Positions 7,029-14,206 of a DNA stretch of 36,075 nt are shown one piece after another (positions within the stretch are counted from its first letter, which is position 1; the number at the start of each line of letters is the position of its first letter). Source of the DNA: Agathobaculum butyriciproducens (GTDB lineage: Bacteria; Bacillota; Clostridia; Oscillospirales; Butyricicoccaceae); assembly GCA_003096535.1 (NCBI GenBank), contig QEKJ01000023.1, forward strand, positions 1 to 36,075, in the 5' to 3' direction. The notes beneath the pieces are model-generated. The model made no database searches, was not told the DNA's origin, and was given only the letters and a program-made list of their open reading frames with translations. The position numbers and the translations under genes were made by a program.

Positions 7029-7436
7029 TTACATACCCAGAAACTGTACATACTCTGCGGCGGACATCAGCGGCGCATCCAGTTGTGTACGGGGCTCTGC
7101 TGTGACCTCGCCCTGTGCCGCAAACTCATATCCGGCCTGCTCGGTCAGCAGCGGACTTTTGAGCGGGATCAGACGGTCTGCAAAATTCTTAAGCAGCGCC
7201 GTCATGTTCCACGAGTACACTGGCGAGTCCAAGCAGACCACATCCGCAGACTGATATGCGCGAAGCAGCTTCTCCATGTCATCGTGCTGCACGCACTGTC
7301 CGATGCTGTAATCGCCAAGATGGTACAGCTCGGTTTCCGCTCCGGCACGAGCCGCGCCCGCCAGAAAGACCCCGAGCATGCGTCCAGCGGCACTCTTTTC
7401 GCCCGCTGGACTGCCGTTGAATGCCGTAAATTTCAT
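7029..7436 (-). CDS. Compact flavodoxin-family (NADPH-dependent FMN reductase-like) protein
   Basis: 135 residues, against roughly 180-210 for usual members. The FMN phosphate loop is recognisable (FNGSPAGEKSAAGRML), as are ADVVCLDSPVYSWNMTALLKNFADRL, the SPVY motif and a shortened end. The segment that usually carries the CxGC...C loop between strand 2 and DDM is contracted to YSIGQCVQHDDMEKLL, so about 15 residues including the conserved cysteines are missing. Start: ATG at 7434-7436 with a purine-rich GGAAAG before it. It lies 95 bases downstream of hcp on the same strand with a possible mRNA hairpin between, suggesting a shared transcript and a role as a small flavin electron carrier, which is inferred. 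Confidence 0.7.
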   Translation of the reverse strand: MKFTAFNGSPAGEKSAAGRMLGVFLAGAARAGAETELYHLGDYSIGQCVQHDDMEKLLRAYQSADVVCLDSPVYSWNMTALLKNFADRLIPLKSPLLTEQAGYEFAAQGEVTAEPRTQLDAPLMSAAEYVQFLGM

Positions 7437-7531
7437 TGTTTTCTTTCCTCTTTCGTTTGCTGAAACCTATTGCAGCAAGCAAACGAGAGGGAAACAAGGA
7501 ACGCTCCGTAGCGTCCAAAAAGCTCGCCGGT

Positions 7532-9103
7532 TTATCCCCTTCCCAAAATCGCATCCAGGTCCTGCTGCGGATTGGTGGTCGGGTGCAGATCGTAGGTCTC
7601 CACCAGTGTTTTGACCACGGTTTCCGACAGAAACGCCGGCAGCGTCGGTCCAAGGTAAATATTCTTCACGCCGAGCGCAAGCAGCGTCAGCAGGATGCAC
7701 ACCGCCTTCTGCTCGTACCACGAGAGCACGAGCGTGAGCGGCAGGTCGTTGACCGTGCAGCCGAACGCATCCGCCAGTGCAAGCGCAACCTTGATGGCGC
7801 TGTACGCATCATTGCACTGGCCCATATCCAGAATGCGCGGCAGGCCGCCGATTTCGCCCAGATCGAGGTCATTGAAGCGGTATTTGCCGCACGCAAGCGT
7901 CAGAACCAGCGTATCCATCGGCGTGGATTTGACAAACTCGGTGTAGTAATTTCTGCCCGGATGCGCGCCGTCACAGCCGCCGACCAGAAAGATATGCCGC
8001 ACCTTGCCGCTCTTGATGAGCGAGATGATCTCCTCCGCGTGAGCCAGCACCGCGCCGTGTGCAAAGCCCGTCATCAGCATATGCCCGCCGTTGATGCCGC
8101 TCATGCTGTGGTCGTGCTCGTACCCGCCGAGCGCGAGCGCCTGCTCGATGATGGGCGAAAAGTCCTTGCGGCCGCACGCATCCGCCTCGATATGGCGCAG
8201 ACCCGCATAGCCCACCACCGAAGTCGTGTACACGCGGTCCTGATAGCTTGGGCGCTGCGGCATCAGACAGTTGGTGGTGAACAGCACCGGCGCGGGAATG
8301 TTCTCGAACTCCGTCTGCTGGCTCTGCCATGCCGTGCCGAAATTGCCCGCAAGGTGCGGATGTTTTTTCAGTCCCGGATAGCCGTGCGCGGGCAGCATTT
8401 CGCTGTGCGTGTAGATGTTGATGCCCTTTCCCGCCGTCTGCTCGAGCAGCTGCGCTAAGTCGCCCAGGTCGTGCCCGGAAACCACGATGAACGGGCCTTT
8501 TTTGATGTCGGTCGGCACTTTTGCGGGCTGCGGCGTGCCGAATGTGCCCGTATTGGCCTCATCGAGCAGCTCCATGCACCGGAAATTCACCTGCCCGAAC
8601 TCGACGATCAGCGCCAGCCATTCCTCGACCGAATGCGGGCGATTGACCGCGCACAGGCCCTTGTAAAACCACGCGCTCACCTCGTCATCCGTGTAGCCAA
8701 GATTCATCGCGTGGTGTGCATAGGCGGCCATGCCTTTCATGCCGAACAGCAGCGTGGAACGCAGCGAAACCGTATCCGTGTCGCCCTTCCACAGCTCCAC
8801 GACCGCACACGGTTTTCCGCCGAATTTCTCTCGTTCCGCGCGTACCCGCTCGGTGAATTCCGCAATCGCCTGATTGTCAAAATTGACATTGGTCAAGGTG
8901 ATGAACAGGCCGTCCATCAGCAGCCGGTCGACGATTTGTGTGCGTTGACCGGCCGCAGCTGCCGCCTCGGCCAAGCGAATGAGTTCGTACACCAGCTCAT
9001 CCTGCAGCGCTGCCGTATCCGGCTGCTTGCCGCAGACACCCACGCTCACGCAGCACTTGTTGCCTGCGGTCTGCTGGCACTGAAAGCAAAACATATCTGA
9101 CAT
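7532..9103 (-). CDS. hcp: Hydroxylamine reductase / hybrid-cluster protein
   Basis: 523 residues. Hcp reduces NO (to N2O) and hydroxylamine in vitro and protects anaerobes against nitrosative stress. The N-terminal cluster motif is C6-x2-C9-x8-C18-x5-C24, the short spacing of the Desulfovibrio-type enzyme. Ligands of the hybrid Fe-S-O cluster are visible in order: His in VVSGHDLGDL, Glu in THSEMLPAHG, Cys in TTNCLMP, Cys in VGGCDGAHPG, Cys in LACGKYRF, Cys in GQCNDAYS, Glu and Lys in WYEQKAV. AAAGGAG stands 9-10 bases before the ATG at 9101-9103. The usual reductase partner Hcr is absent; a small flavodoxin follows instead. Confidence 0.95.
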   Translation of the reverse strand: MSDMFCFQCQQTAGNKCCVSVGVCGKQPDTAALQDELVYELIRLAEAAAAAGQRTQIVDRLLMDGLFITLTNVNFDNQAIAEFTERVRAEREKFGGKPCAVVELWKGDTDTVSLRSTLLFGMKGMAAYAHHAMNLGYTDDEVSAWFYKGLCAVNRPHSVEEWLALIVEFGQVNFRCMELLDEANTGTFGTPQPAKVPTDIKKGPFIVVSGHDLGDLAQLLEQTAGKGINIYTHSEMLPAHGYPGLKKHPHLAGNFGTAWQSQQTEFENIPAPVLFTTNCLMPQRPSYQDRVYTTSVVGYAGLRHIEADACGRKDFSPIIEQALALGGYEHDHSMSGINGGHMLMTGFAHGAVLAHAEEIISLIKSGKVRHIFLVGGCDGAHPGRNYYTEFVKSTPMDTLVLTLACGKYRFNDLDLGEIGGLPRILDMGQCNDAYSAIKVALALADAFGCTVNDLPLTLVLSWYEQKAVCILLTLLALGVKNIYLGPTLPAFLSETVVKTLVETYDLHPTTNPQQDLDAILGRG

Positions 9104-9142
9104 GAAAACACACTCCTTTTACGAGTAGTGTTGCCAAATTTG

Positions 9143-9337
9143 TCAGAAGGTATGCGTTGTTTTTTGTTTCTTCAGCTGCTTCTGCGCCTCCAGATACATG
9201 GGTTCGGTATCGCACCGATCGTTGGTATCCTGCTCAGCGAGATTGCACTCGACGGCAAGGCATCTACTCTGTCCACCGAAGCGTTTCGGTGGGATTGGTT
9301 TGGGTAATCTTCCAAAATCATTCGTGCACCAGGACAA
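9143..9337 (-). CDS. Possible small protein upstream of hcp (uncertain)
   Basis: 64 codons from a TTG at 9335-9337 with AGGA six bases ahead. The second half (AVECNLAEQDTNDRCDTEPM, then YLEAQKQLKKQ) uses the same GC-rich codons as the neighbouring genes and looks coding; the first half does not. It begins just after the terminator at 9365-9397 and ends 40 bases before hcp. It could be a small gene co-transcribed with hcp or the tail of a lost gene. I do not recognise the family. Confidence 0.25.
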   Translation of the reverse strand: MSWCTNDFGRLPKPIPPKRFGGQSRCLAVECNLAEQDTNDRCDTEPMYLEAQKQLKKQKTTHTF

Positions 9338-9364
9338 TCACATTCCTGCATCGTCTACTAAGAT

Positions 9365-9397
9365 AAAAAGGCTGACCGGATTTCCGGCCGGCTTTTT
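9365..9397. terminator. Bidirectional intrinsic terminator
   Basis: A5 tract, stem GGCTGACCGG with CCGGCCGGCT (one mismatch, G-U pairs), loop ATTT, T6 tract. It can work in both directions. It insulates the mgtE promoter at 9460 from the hcp side. A second perfect hairpin (CCACCGAA with TTCGGTGG) lies near 9279-9298. Confidence 0.65.
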
Positions 9398-9459
9398 TCT
9401 CCCCGTGCGCGATACTGTCCGCAAATTTTATCCATATTATTAAAACTGTGAAAAATGCC

Positions 9460-9489
9460 TTGCATATTCCACATAAAAAGTGCTATAAT
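9460..9489 (+). promoter_or_regulatory. Promoter of the mgtE leader
   Basis: TTGCAT (9460-9465), 18 bases, TATAAT (9484-9489). The transcript would begin near 9496, about 230 bases before mgtE. Confidence 0.65.
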
Positions 9490-9522
9490 CATTGCGAAAA
9501 AATAAAAAAGGAGGCAAGTCCT

Positions 9523-9615
9523 ATGGACAGTTGTGACAGACGAAATGTACATATGACGATGGATACAGACTATACTGCTGTTTCGAGTGTCCGTAAGCAT
9601 CCTCTTTTGAAATAA
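9523..9615 (+). CDS. 30-residue leader ORF upstream of mgtE
   Basis: ATG at 9523, stop TAA at 9613-9615, with an excellent AAGGAGG 8 bases before the start and the first place in the transcript after the promoter. The peptide ends DYTAVSSVRKHPLLK and has no signal or membrane segment. Its own coding bases pair with parts of the downstream terminator region (see the attenuator entry), so its translation would decide which hairpin forms. A regulatory leader peptide for magnesium-linked control, comparable in logic to mgtL-type leaders, is the natural reading. I do not recognise the peptide. Confidence 0.6.
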   Translation: MDSCDRRNVHMTMDTDYTAVSSVRKHPLLK

Positions 9616-9712
9616 GCGCCGAGCCTTGCTCCATCGTGATGAACAAGTCCACAACTGATGTTTGTGTCACTGTATCTGTTACGGTGGATTTTTTGTGCCC
9701 TTTTCCGGGCAC
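9528..9712 (+). promoter_or_regulatory. Candidate attenuator in the mgtE leader
   Basis: A terminator-like stem (CACTGTA 9668-9674 with TACGGTG 9680-9686, loop TCTGT) is followed by T6 at 9689-9694, only 33 bases before mgtE. Competing pairings: ACGATGGA (9556-9563) with TCCATCGT (9630-9637); overlapping GATACAG (9562-9568) with CTGTATC (9670-9676), which is the terminator arm; CAGTTGTG (9528-9535) with CACAACTG (9650-9657). A last hairpin GTGCCC/GGGCAC (9695-9712) touches the mgtE ribosome site. I do not see the M-box consensus. Confidence 0.55.
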
Positions 9713-9727
9713 AGAAGGAGGCTGATT

Positions 9728-11122
9728 ATGAAAAAAGCAACATGGAAAAAAACATCTTTTGCCGAGAAAATCGTTGAGATCATCCGCACCTCCCCTTCGA
9801 TCAATGAGATGCGGGAGCAGCTGCAGGATTATCACGACAACGATATCGCACAAAGCCTGCAATTCCTAAACCGCGCGGAACGCAATCTGCTGTACAGCGC
9901 ACTTGATGCGGAATGGCTGGCAGAAATCATCTCCTATCTGGATGATCCGGCGGAATACATTGATGAAATCGGCATTGACAAGCTGGCCGAAATTCTGAAC
10001 GAAATGGATGCGGACGACGCGGTCGATCTGTGGGAGAACATCGACGAGAGCGTAAAAGTAAAGCTGCGCCCGATGATCGATGACGAAACCAAGTCAGCCA
10101 TCCTGCTTATCAATTCCTATGACGACAGCGAAGTCGGCAGCCTGATCACGACCAACTACATCTGCATCAAGCAGAACCTGACCATTCGGCAGGCCATGCA
10201 CGAGCTGGTAAAGCAGGCCGGTGAAAATGACAACATTGGAACGATTTATGTAGTCGATGATAAAAACCGCTTCTGCGGTGCAATCGACCTGAAGGATCTC
10301 ATCGTTGCCCGAGAGAACGTTCCGCTGGATTCCATCATCAGCTACGCGTATCCGTATCTGCTCGACCACGAGAAAATCTCAGAGAGCATCGAGAAGATCA
10401 AAGATTATGCCGAAGACTCCCTGCCGGTGCTGAATAAGGATAGAAAGATCATCGGTATCATCACCGCACAGGACGTTGTCGAGGCCGTGGATGACGAGCT
10501 CGGCGAGGACTATGCAAAGCTCGCCGGTTTGTCCGCCGAGGAGGATCTCAACGAAACCACCAGGGAAAGCATGAAAAAGCGCCTGCCGTGGCTGATCATC
10601 CTGCTGTTCCTCGGCATGGGCGTTTCGACCGTTGTCGGTGCATTTGAAGGCGTTGTAGCCGTGCTGCCGGTCGTTATCTGCTTCCAGTCGCTGATTCTCG
10701 ATATGGCCGGCAACGTTGGTACGCAGTCGCTGGCGGTTACGATTCGTGTGCTGATGGATGAAAACCTGAGTGCTAAGGACAAGCTGCACCTCACCTTCAA
10801 GGAAATGAAGGTCGGCACCTGCAACGGCGCGCTGCTCGGCATTATGGCGCTTGTCTTTCTCGGTGCATACATAGCGCTGTTCAAGGGCTATGCCATCGGA
10901 CATGCGTTCCTGATCTCCGGCTGCGTTGGCATATCACTGCTTGTAGCGATCGTGATTTCCAGTCTGGTCGGTACGCTCGTACCGATCCTGTTCCATAAAA
11001 TCAAGGTAGACCCGGCGGTTGCGTCCGGTCCGTTGATTACGACGATCAACGATCTGGTTGCCGTTGTAACATATTACGGTCTGGCATGGATTCTGCTGAT
11101 TCAGCTTTTGCATATTGTTTGA
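9728..11122 (+). CDS. mgtE: Magnesium transporter MgtE
   Basis: 464 residues; a homodimeric Mg2+ channel of the inner membrane gated by intracellular Mg2+. Domain order: helical N domain (about 1-130, with repeats such as IDEIGIDKLAEILNEMDADDAVDLWENI), two CBS domains (about 137-255, including SYAYPYLLDHEKISESIEKIKDYAEDSLPVL), a connecting helix, then five membrane segments from about 285. The pore region AGNVGTQSLAVTIRVL and the end IDPAVASGPLITTINDL-like stretch (KVDPAVASGPLITT, N, D) are typical; the selectivity Asp residue of the last segment is kept. GAAGGAGG precedes the ATG. Expression probably passes through the leader attenuator upstream. Confidence 0.95.
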   Translation: MKKATWKKTSFAEKIVEIIRTSPSINEMREQLQDYHDNDIAQSLQFLNRAERNLLYSALDAEWLAEIISYLDDPAEYIDEIGIDKLAEILNEMDADDAVDLWENIDESVKVKLRPMIDDETKSAILLINSYDDSEVGSLITTNYICIKQNLTIRQAMHELVKQAGENDNIGTIYVVDDKNRFCGAIDLKDLIVARENVPLDSIISYAYPYLLDHEKISESIEKIKDYAEDSLPVLNKDRKIIGIITAQDVVEAVDDELGEDYAKLAGLSAEEDLNETTRESMKKRLPWLIILLFLGMGVSTVVGAFEGVVAVLPVVICFQSLILDMAGNVGTQSLAVTIRVLMDENLSAKDKLHLTFKEMKVGTCNGALLGIMALVFLGAYIALFKGYAIGHAFLISGCVGISLLVAIVISSLVGTLVPILFHKIKVDPAVASGPLITTINDLVAVVTYYGLAWILLIQLLHIV

Positions 11123-11129
11123 GCGAAAA

Positions 11130-11163
11130 AACACCCTCTATATCGAATGATATAGAGGGTGTT
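11130..11163. terminator. Terminator after mgtE (bidirectional)
   Basis: Perfect 15-bp stem 11130-11144 with 11149-11163, loop GAAT, A-tract before it and TTTGC then TTTTT further on. It ends mgtE and can also stop minus-strand transcription past 11182. Confidence 0.85.
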
Positions 11164-11181
11164 TGCTATCTGTTTTTGCTT

Positions 11182-11691
11182 TTAATCATGCTTTCTGCGG
11201 ATACCGAAGTACGCCAGTCCCATTGCGGACAGACCGCACAGAGCCGCCCACAGACCGCCGATATCGCCGGTTTTCGGAACGCTGGACGTCGGAGTCTTGC
11301 TGTCGGGAATGTTCACTGTCTTCGTTTTATCCGGCGTCTTGGTCTGTGTTGCCGGCTTGGTCGTCGGAACCTTGCTGTCCGGGATGTTCTCCGTCGGCTT
11401 CAGCGGATCAAGCGGCGTAGGCTGATCCGGAATGTCAACCGGAGGCTTCGGATCCGGATCGGGATCGGGAGTCGGTTTCGGGTCCGGCTTGTGGTGACCG
11501 CCGCCGCCACCGCCGCCGCCGGATTTCTTGCTGTTGGTGATGGTGAAGCCATCTGCCATGCTGCCGGAAATCGAGGTATTAAAGCCGTCAACGGCCTCCT
11601 CTTCGACGGTATAGGTGTAAGCGCTATCCAGATTTGCAAAGGTGTACGACCAGGTCTTGCCGTCCTTGTCGGTCATGGAATAAAAAAGCAT
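11182..11691 (-). pseudogene. 3' fragment of a sortase-anchored CnaB-type surface protein
   Basis: The frame holds only the second half of a Cna-B-like beta domain (KTWSYTFANLDSAYTYTVEE, then VDGFNTSISGSMADGFTITN), a Gly8 hinge, a Pro/Asp/Lys-rich wall-spanning stretch, and a sortase signal: VPKTG, a hydrophobic helix and RRKHD. There is no signal peptide. The first in-frame ATG codons (11691 and 11676) lie in or just after the T-tract of the terminator of the lysR gene, with no ribosome site. The front of the gene is lost, so this is most likely a 5'-truncated relic. The downstream reading frame is intact, so decay is recent or the fragment is maintained. Confidence 0.7.
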
Positions 11692-11721
11692 CCCGCTTGC
11701 TGTGCTTCAGCAAGTAGGATG
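11682..11721 (-). terminator. Intrinsic terminator of the lysR gene
   Basis: Arms 11689-11702 and 11708-11721 (CATCCTACTTGCTG on the minus strand, two mismatches), loop of five, then T6 (11682-11687 complement). It lies 14 bases after the lysR stop and overlaps the start of the surface-protein relic. Confidence 0.8.
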
Positions 11722-11734
11722 TTGTTATATGCCC

Positions 11735-12625
11735 TTATTCTTCCTCGTCCGCCAGCTTTGCCACGCGGACAAATTCATCCATTTCGCGTGTGCGCCATTT
11801 CTCCTTGTGGCTGAAAATCTGGCGGTAGAGCGAAATATAGCAGTCCTCGACCGACAAACGGACCAGCCTTCCCTCTTTTACGCTGTTCTCGACTGCGTAC
11901 CACGGCAGAAAGGATACACCGCGGTCAATCTCAAGCATGCGAATGAGCAGCGAGGTATCACCGCACTCGAGCGACGGCGTAAGGATGGTCCGCCGCGCGG
12001 CAAGACGGCGGTTGAGTACACGGCGATAGTTATCCTGCTCGGTAAGGAAAAAAGGCTGCGTGAGCAGTTCCTCAATCGTCAGCTCTTTTCCGCCCAGCTT
12101 CTCGCGCAGCGATGCAGACGCCACAAATACGATCTCCTCACGCTGCTCCATCAGCTTGTTCCAGTTGTTGCTGTACAGCGGCTCATCGAGCACATAGATC
12201 ATGTCCAGCTCGCCGCGTTCCATGTGCTCGATCAAATCTTCCGGCTCACCGACCGTGATGCGGATAGACACTTTCGGGTTGAATTTGCGGTACAGATGCA
12301 GCACTGTCGGCAGTTTGAGACATGCAAGCGACTCAATCGTGCCGATATGCAGCGAACCGTGCAGCTCTGCCGTAGATGTGACCGACATGCGCGCCTGATT
12401 GACCTGATTCATCACGTCGCACGCATGGCTGAAAAAACGCTCGCCCGTGTCGGTCAGCGCGATACGCTTGCCCATGCGGTCGAACAGACGCGTGTCCAGT
12501 TCCTCCTCCAGCTGGCGTATCTGCACCGTTACCGCCGACTGTGAGTAGCCGAGGCTCTCTGCTGCGCGTGAAAAACTCTTAAACTGTGCTACTCGAATAA
12601 AGGTTGCAAGCTGCCGAAGCTCCAT
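11735..12625 (-). CDS. LysR-family transcription regulator, probably of the serine operon
   Basis: 296 residues, the normal LysR length. The N-terminal winged helix-turn-helix is clear (MELRQLATFIRVAQFKSFSR, then AAESLGYSQSAVTVQIRQLE), followed by the linker helix and a two-lobed effector domain (HGSLHIGTIESLACLKLPTV). It is divergent from the symporter-sdaAB-sdaAA operon, and a T-N11-A palindrome lies in the shared upstream region, so it most likely activates that operon in response to serine or a metabolite and represses itself. GGGAGAGAGGG precedes the ATG at 12623-12625. The effector is not known from sequence. Confidence 0.92.
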   Translation of the reverse strand: MELRQLATFIRVAQFKSFSRAAESLGYSQSAVTVQIRQLEEELDTRLFDRMGKRIALTDTGERFFSHACDVMNQVNQARMSVTSTAELHGSLHIGTIESLACLKLPTVLHLYRKFNPKVSIRITVGEPEDLIEHMERGELDMIYVLDEPLYSNNWNKLMEQREEIVFVASASLREKLGGKELTIEELLTQPFFLTEQDNYRRVLNRRLAARRTILTPSLECGDTSLLIRMLEIDRGVSFLPWYAVENSVKEGRLVRLSVEDCYISLYRQIFSHKEKWRTREMDEFVRVAKLADEEE

Positions 12626-12653
12626 GAATTTCCCTCTCTCCCCTATATTATCA

Positions 12654-12680
12654 ATATTTTAAATCGAAATGATAAAATAT
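12654..12680. promoter_or_regulatory. LysR-type binding box (T-N11-A)
   Basis: ATATTTTA (12654-12661), 11 bases, TAAAATAT (12673-12680), a perfect inverted repeat. Its centre lies about 55 bases before the predicted start of the divergent operon, the usual site of LysR recognition, and close to the lysR start for autoregulation. Confidence 0.7.
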
Positions 12681-12686
12681 ATGAAT

Positions 12687-12715
12687 TTGACTTAACCCAT
12701 CAAACAGAATATACT
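12687..12715 (+). promoter_or_regulatory. Promoter of the serine uptake and dehydratase operon
   Basis: TTGACT (12687-12692), 17 bases, TATACT (12710-12715), directly after the LysR box. Transcription would start near 12722, leaving a leader of about 250 bases. Confidence 0.75.
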
Positions 12716-12780
12716 AAATCTGCAAAGAGGTCAAGAAAGAAATTGGAGGTTTACCACAGATTTTTTAATTATCCTTTTTA

Positions 12781-12838
12781 CACAAAAACCGCGTCCTATT
12801 TTACAGCATTTCGCCTAAAATAAGCGGTTCTTTTTGTG
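12781..12838 (+). terminator. Long hairpin in the symporter leader, possible attenuator
   Basis: CACAAAAACCGC (12781-12792) pairs with GCGGTT, C, TTTTTGTG (12824-12838), and an inner stem TATTTTA (12797-12803) pairs with TAAAATA (12816-12822). A T5 tract sits in the 3' arm. It lies 60 bases after the predicted transcript start and 135 before the gene. The remaining leader (12839-12973) shows no recognised aptamer, only an in-frame open stretch that I do not take as coding. Confidence 0.5.
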
Positions 12839-12973
12839 TCCGGAGGCAAAAAATCTCGGCAGACTTCCACGGCAGCAGACCAAAGAGGGGCAAACAAACG
12901 GCCTGCGCCGCAAAGGGTAACACCGCATAACCGAACTGTGTGGTGCTGCCCGCAAAAAAAGGAGGAAAAAGAA

Positions 12974-14194
12974 ATGGAAGAAAAGAAAAAATTCAAACTC
13001 GGATTACTGCCCAAGCTCATCATCGCCATCATTGTCGGCATCCTGTTTGGCCAGTTCCTGCCGGAAGGCTTCTGCCGCTTTGTGGTAACGCTCTCGTCGT
13101 TCTTCAGCCAGTTCCTGTCGTTTATCATCCCGCTGATGATCCTCGCGTATGTTACCATGGGCATTGCTAACCTCAAGAGCGGCGCGGGCAAGCTGCTGCT
13201 CATCACGGTTGCCATCGCCTACTGCTCGACCCTGATTGCAGGCTCGGCTTCGTTCTTTGTAGCCGACACCCTGTTCCCGCACTTCATGAGTGCGGACGCG
13301 CTCGACAAGATCGCCGCAACCGCAGGCAACTCGCTGGAGCCGTACTTCAGCCTGGAAATTCCGGCGCTGATGAACACGCTGTCCGCTGTTGTTACGGCGT
13401 TTGTGCTCGGTCTGTGCATGTCCAGCCTGCGCGGCAAGACCATCGGCGACACGCTGTACAACGGCGTTTCCGACTTCTCCGGCATCATTGACTGCGTACT
13501 GCACAAGGTCATCATTCCGCTGCTGCCGCTTTACATTTGCGGCACGTTCACCGATATGACCAAGTCCGGCAAGACCTTTACCATCCTCGGTATTCTGTGG
13601 AAGGTATTCATCGTTGTTATCATCATGCACCTGATCTGCATCTGCATCCAGTTCGTAATTGCAGGTCTGGTCAGCCACAAGAACCCGTTCACGCTCATCC
13701 GCAACCAGATTCCGGGCTACGCAACCGCACTGGGCACCCAGTCCTCTGCGGCTACCATTCCGGTCAACCTGCAGTGCGCTGAGGCAGACGGCGTTTCCTC
13801 GGAAATTCGCAACTTCACCGTTCCGCTGTGCGCGAACATCCACATGGCAGGCTCGATGATTACCATTACCGCCTGTGCGACTGCCGTCTGCCTGATGAAC
13901 CAGCTGCCGATCTCCATCGGCACCGTTATCCCGTTCATCATGACGCTCGGCATTGCCATGGTGGCGTCTCCCGGTGCGCCGGGCGGCTCCATTATGACCG
14001 CCCTGCCCTTCCTGTACATGATCTTCGGCACCGAGGCCGGCGACCCGAGCGGCCCGATCTGCGCCATCATGGTTGCACTGTACATCACGCAGGACTCGTT
14101 CGGCACCGCCTGCAACGTTTCCGGCGACAACGCGATCGGCGTGATCGTGGAGACCATCTACCGCAAGTTTATCTGCAAATCCTCCGCTCAGTAA
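12974..14194 (+). CDS. Dicarboxylate/amino acid:cation symporter, probably serine:Na+
   Basis: 406 residues, an integral membrane protein of the DAACS (GltP/SstT-like) family. Visible family signatures: the Ser-rich re-entrant hairpin 1 (GTQSSAATIPV), NIHMAGSMI in the place of the NMDGT motif of segment 7, the second hairpin SPGAPGGSIMTALPFLYMIF, and segment 8 with CNVSGDNAIGVIVE for substrate binding. The start is the ATG at 12974, with GGAGG 8 bases ahead; an upstream in-frame GTG has no ribosome site. It is followed after 12 bases by serine dehydratase, so serine is the likely substrate. Confidence 0.9.
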   Translation: MEEKKKFKLGLLPKLIIAIIVGILFGQFLPEGFCRFVVTLSSFFSQFLSFIIPLMILAYVTMGIANLKSGAGKLLLITVAIAYCSTLIAGSASFFVADTLFPHFMSADALDKIAATAGNSLEPYFSLEIPALMNTLSAVVTAFVLGLCMSSLRGKTIGDTLYNGVSDFSGIIDCVLHKVIIPLLPLYICGTFTDMTKSGKTFTILGILWKVFIVVIIMHLICICIQFVIAGLVSHKNPFTLIRNQIPGYATALGTQSSAATIPVNLQCAEADGVSSEIRNFTVPLCANIHMAGSMITITACATAVCLMNQLPISIGTVIPFIMTLGIAMVASPGAPGGSIMTALPFLYMIFGTEAGDPSGPICAIMVALYITQDSFGTACNVSGDNAIGVIVETIYRKFICKSSAQ

Positions 14195-14206
14195 GGAGAA
14201 TCCCCT

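Noticed and set aside
7437-7531. Terminator between hcp and the flavodoxin gene
   Set aside because: Hairpins are present (including GGACGCT/AGCGTTCC) but stems are bulged and the T-tract is weak, so a shared transcript is more likely.
9523-9712. M-box (ykoK) magnesium riboswitch upstream of mgtE
   Set aside because: The conserved M-box blocks are not visible to me; the leader looks like an ORF-coupled attenuator instead.
12836-12973. In-frame N-terminal extension of the symporter from GTG 12836
   Set aside because: No ribosome site at 12836, hydrophilic sequence unlike the family, and an excellent GGAGG before the ATG at 12974.
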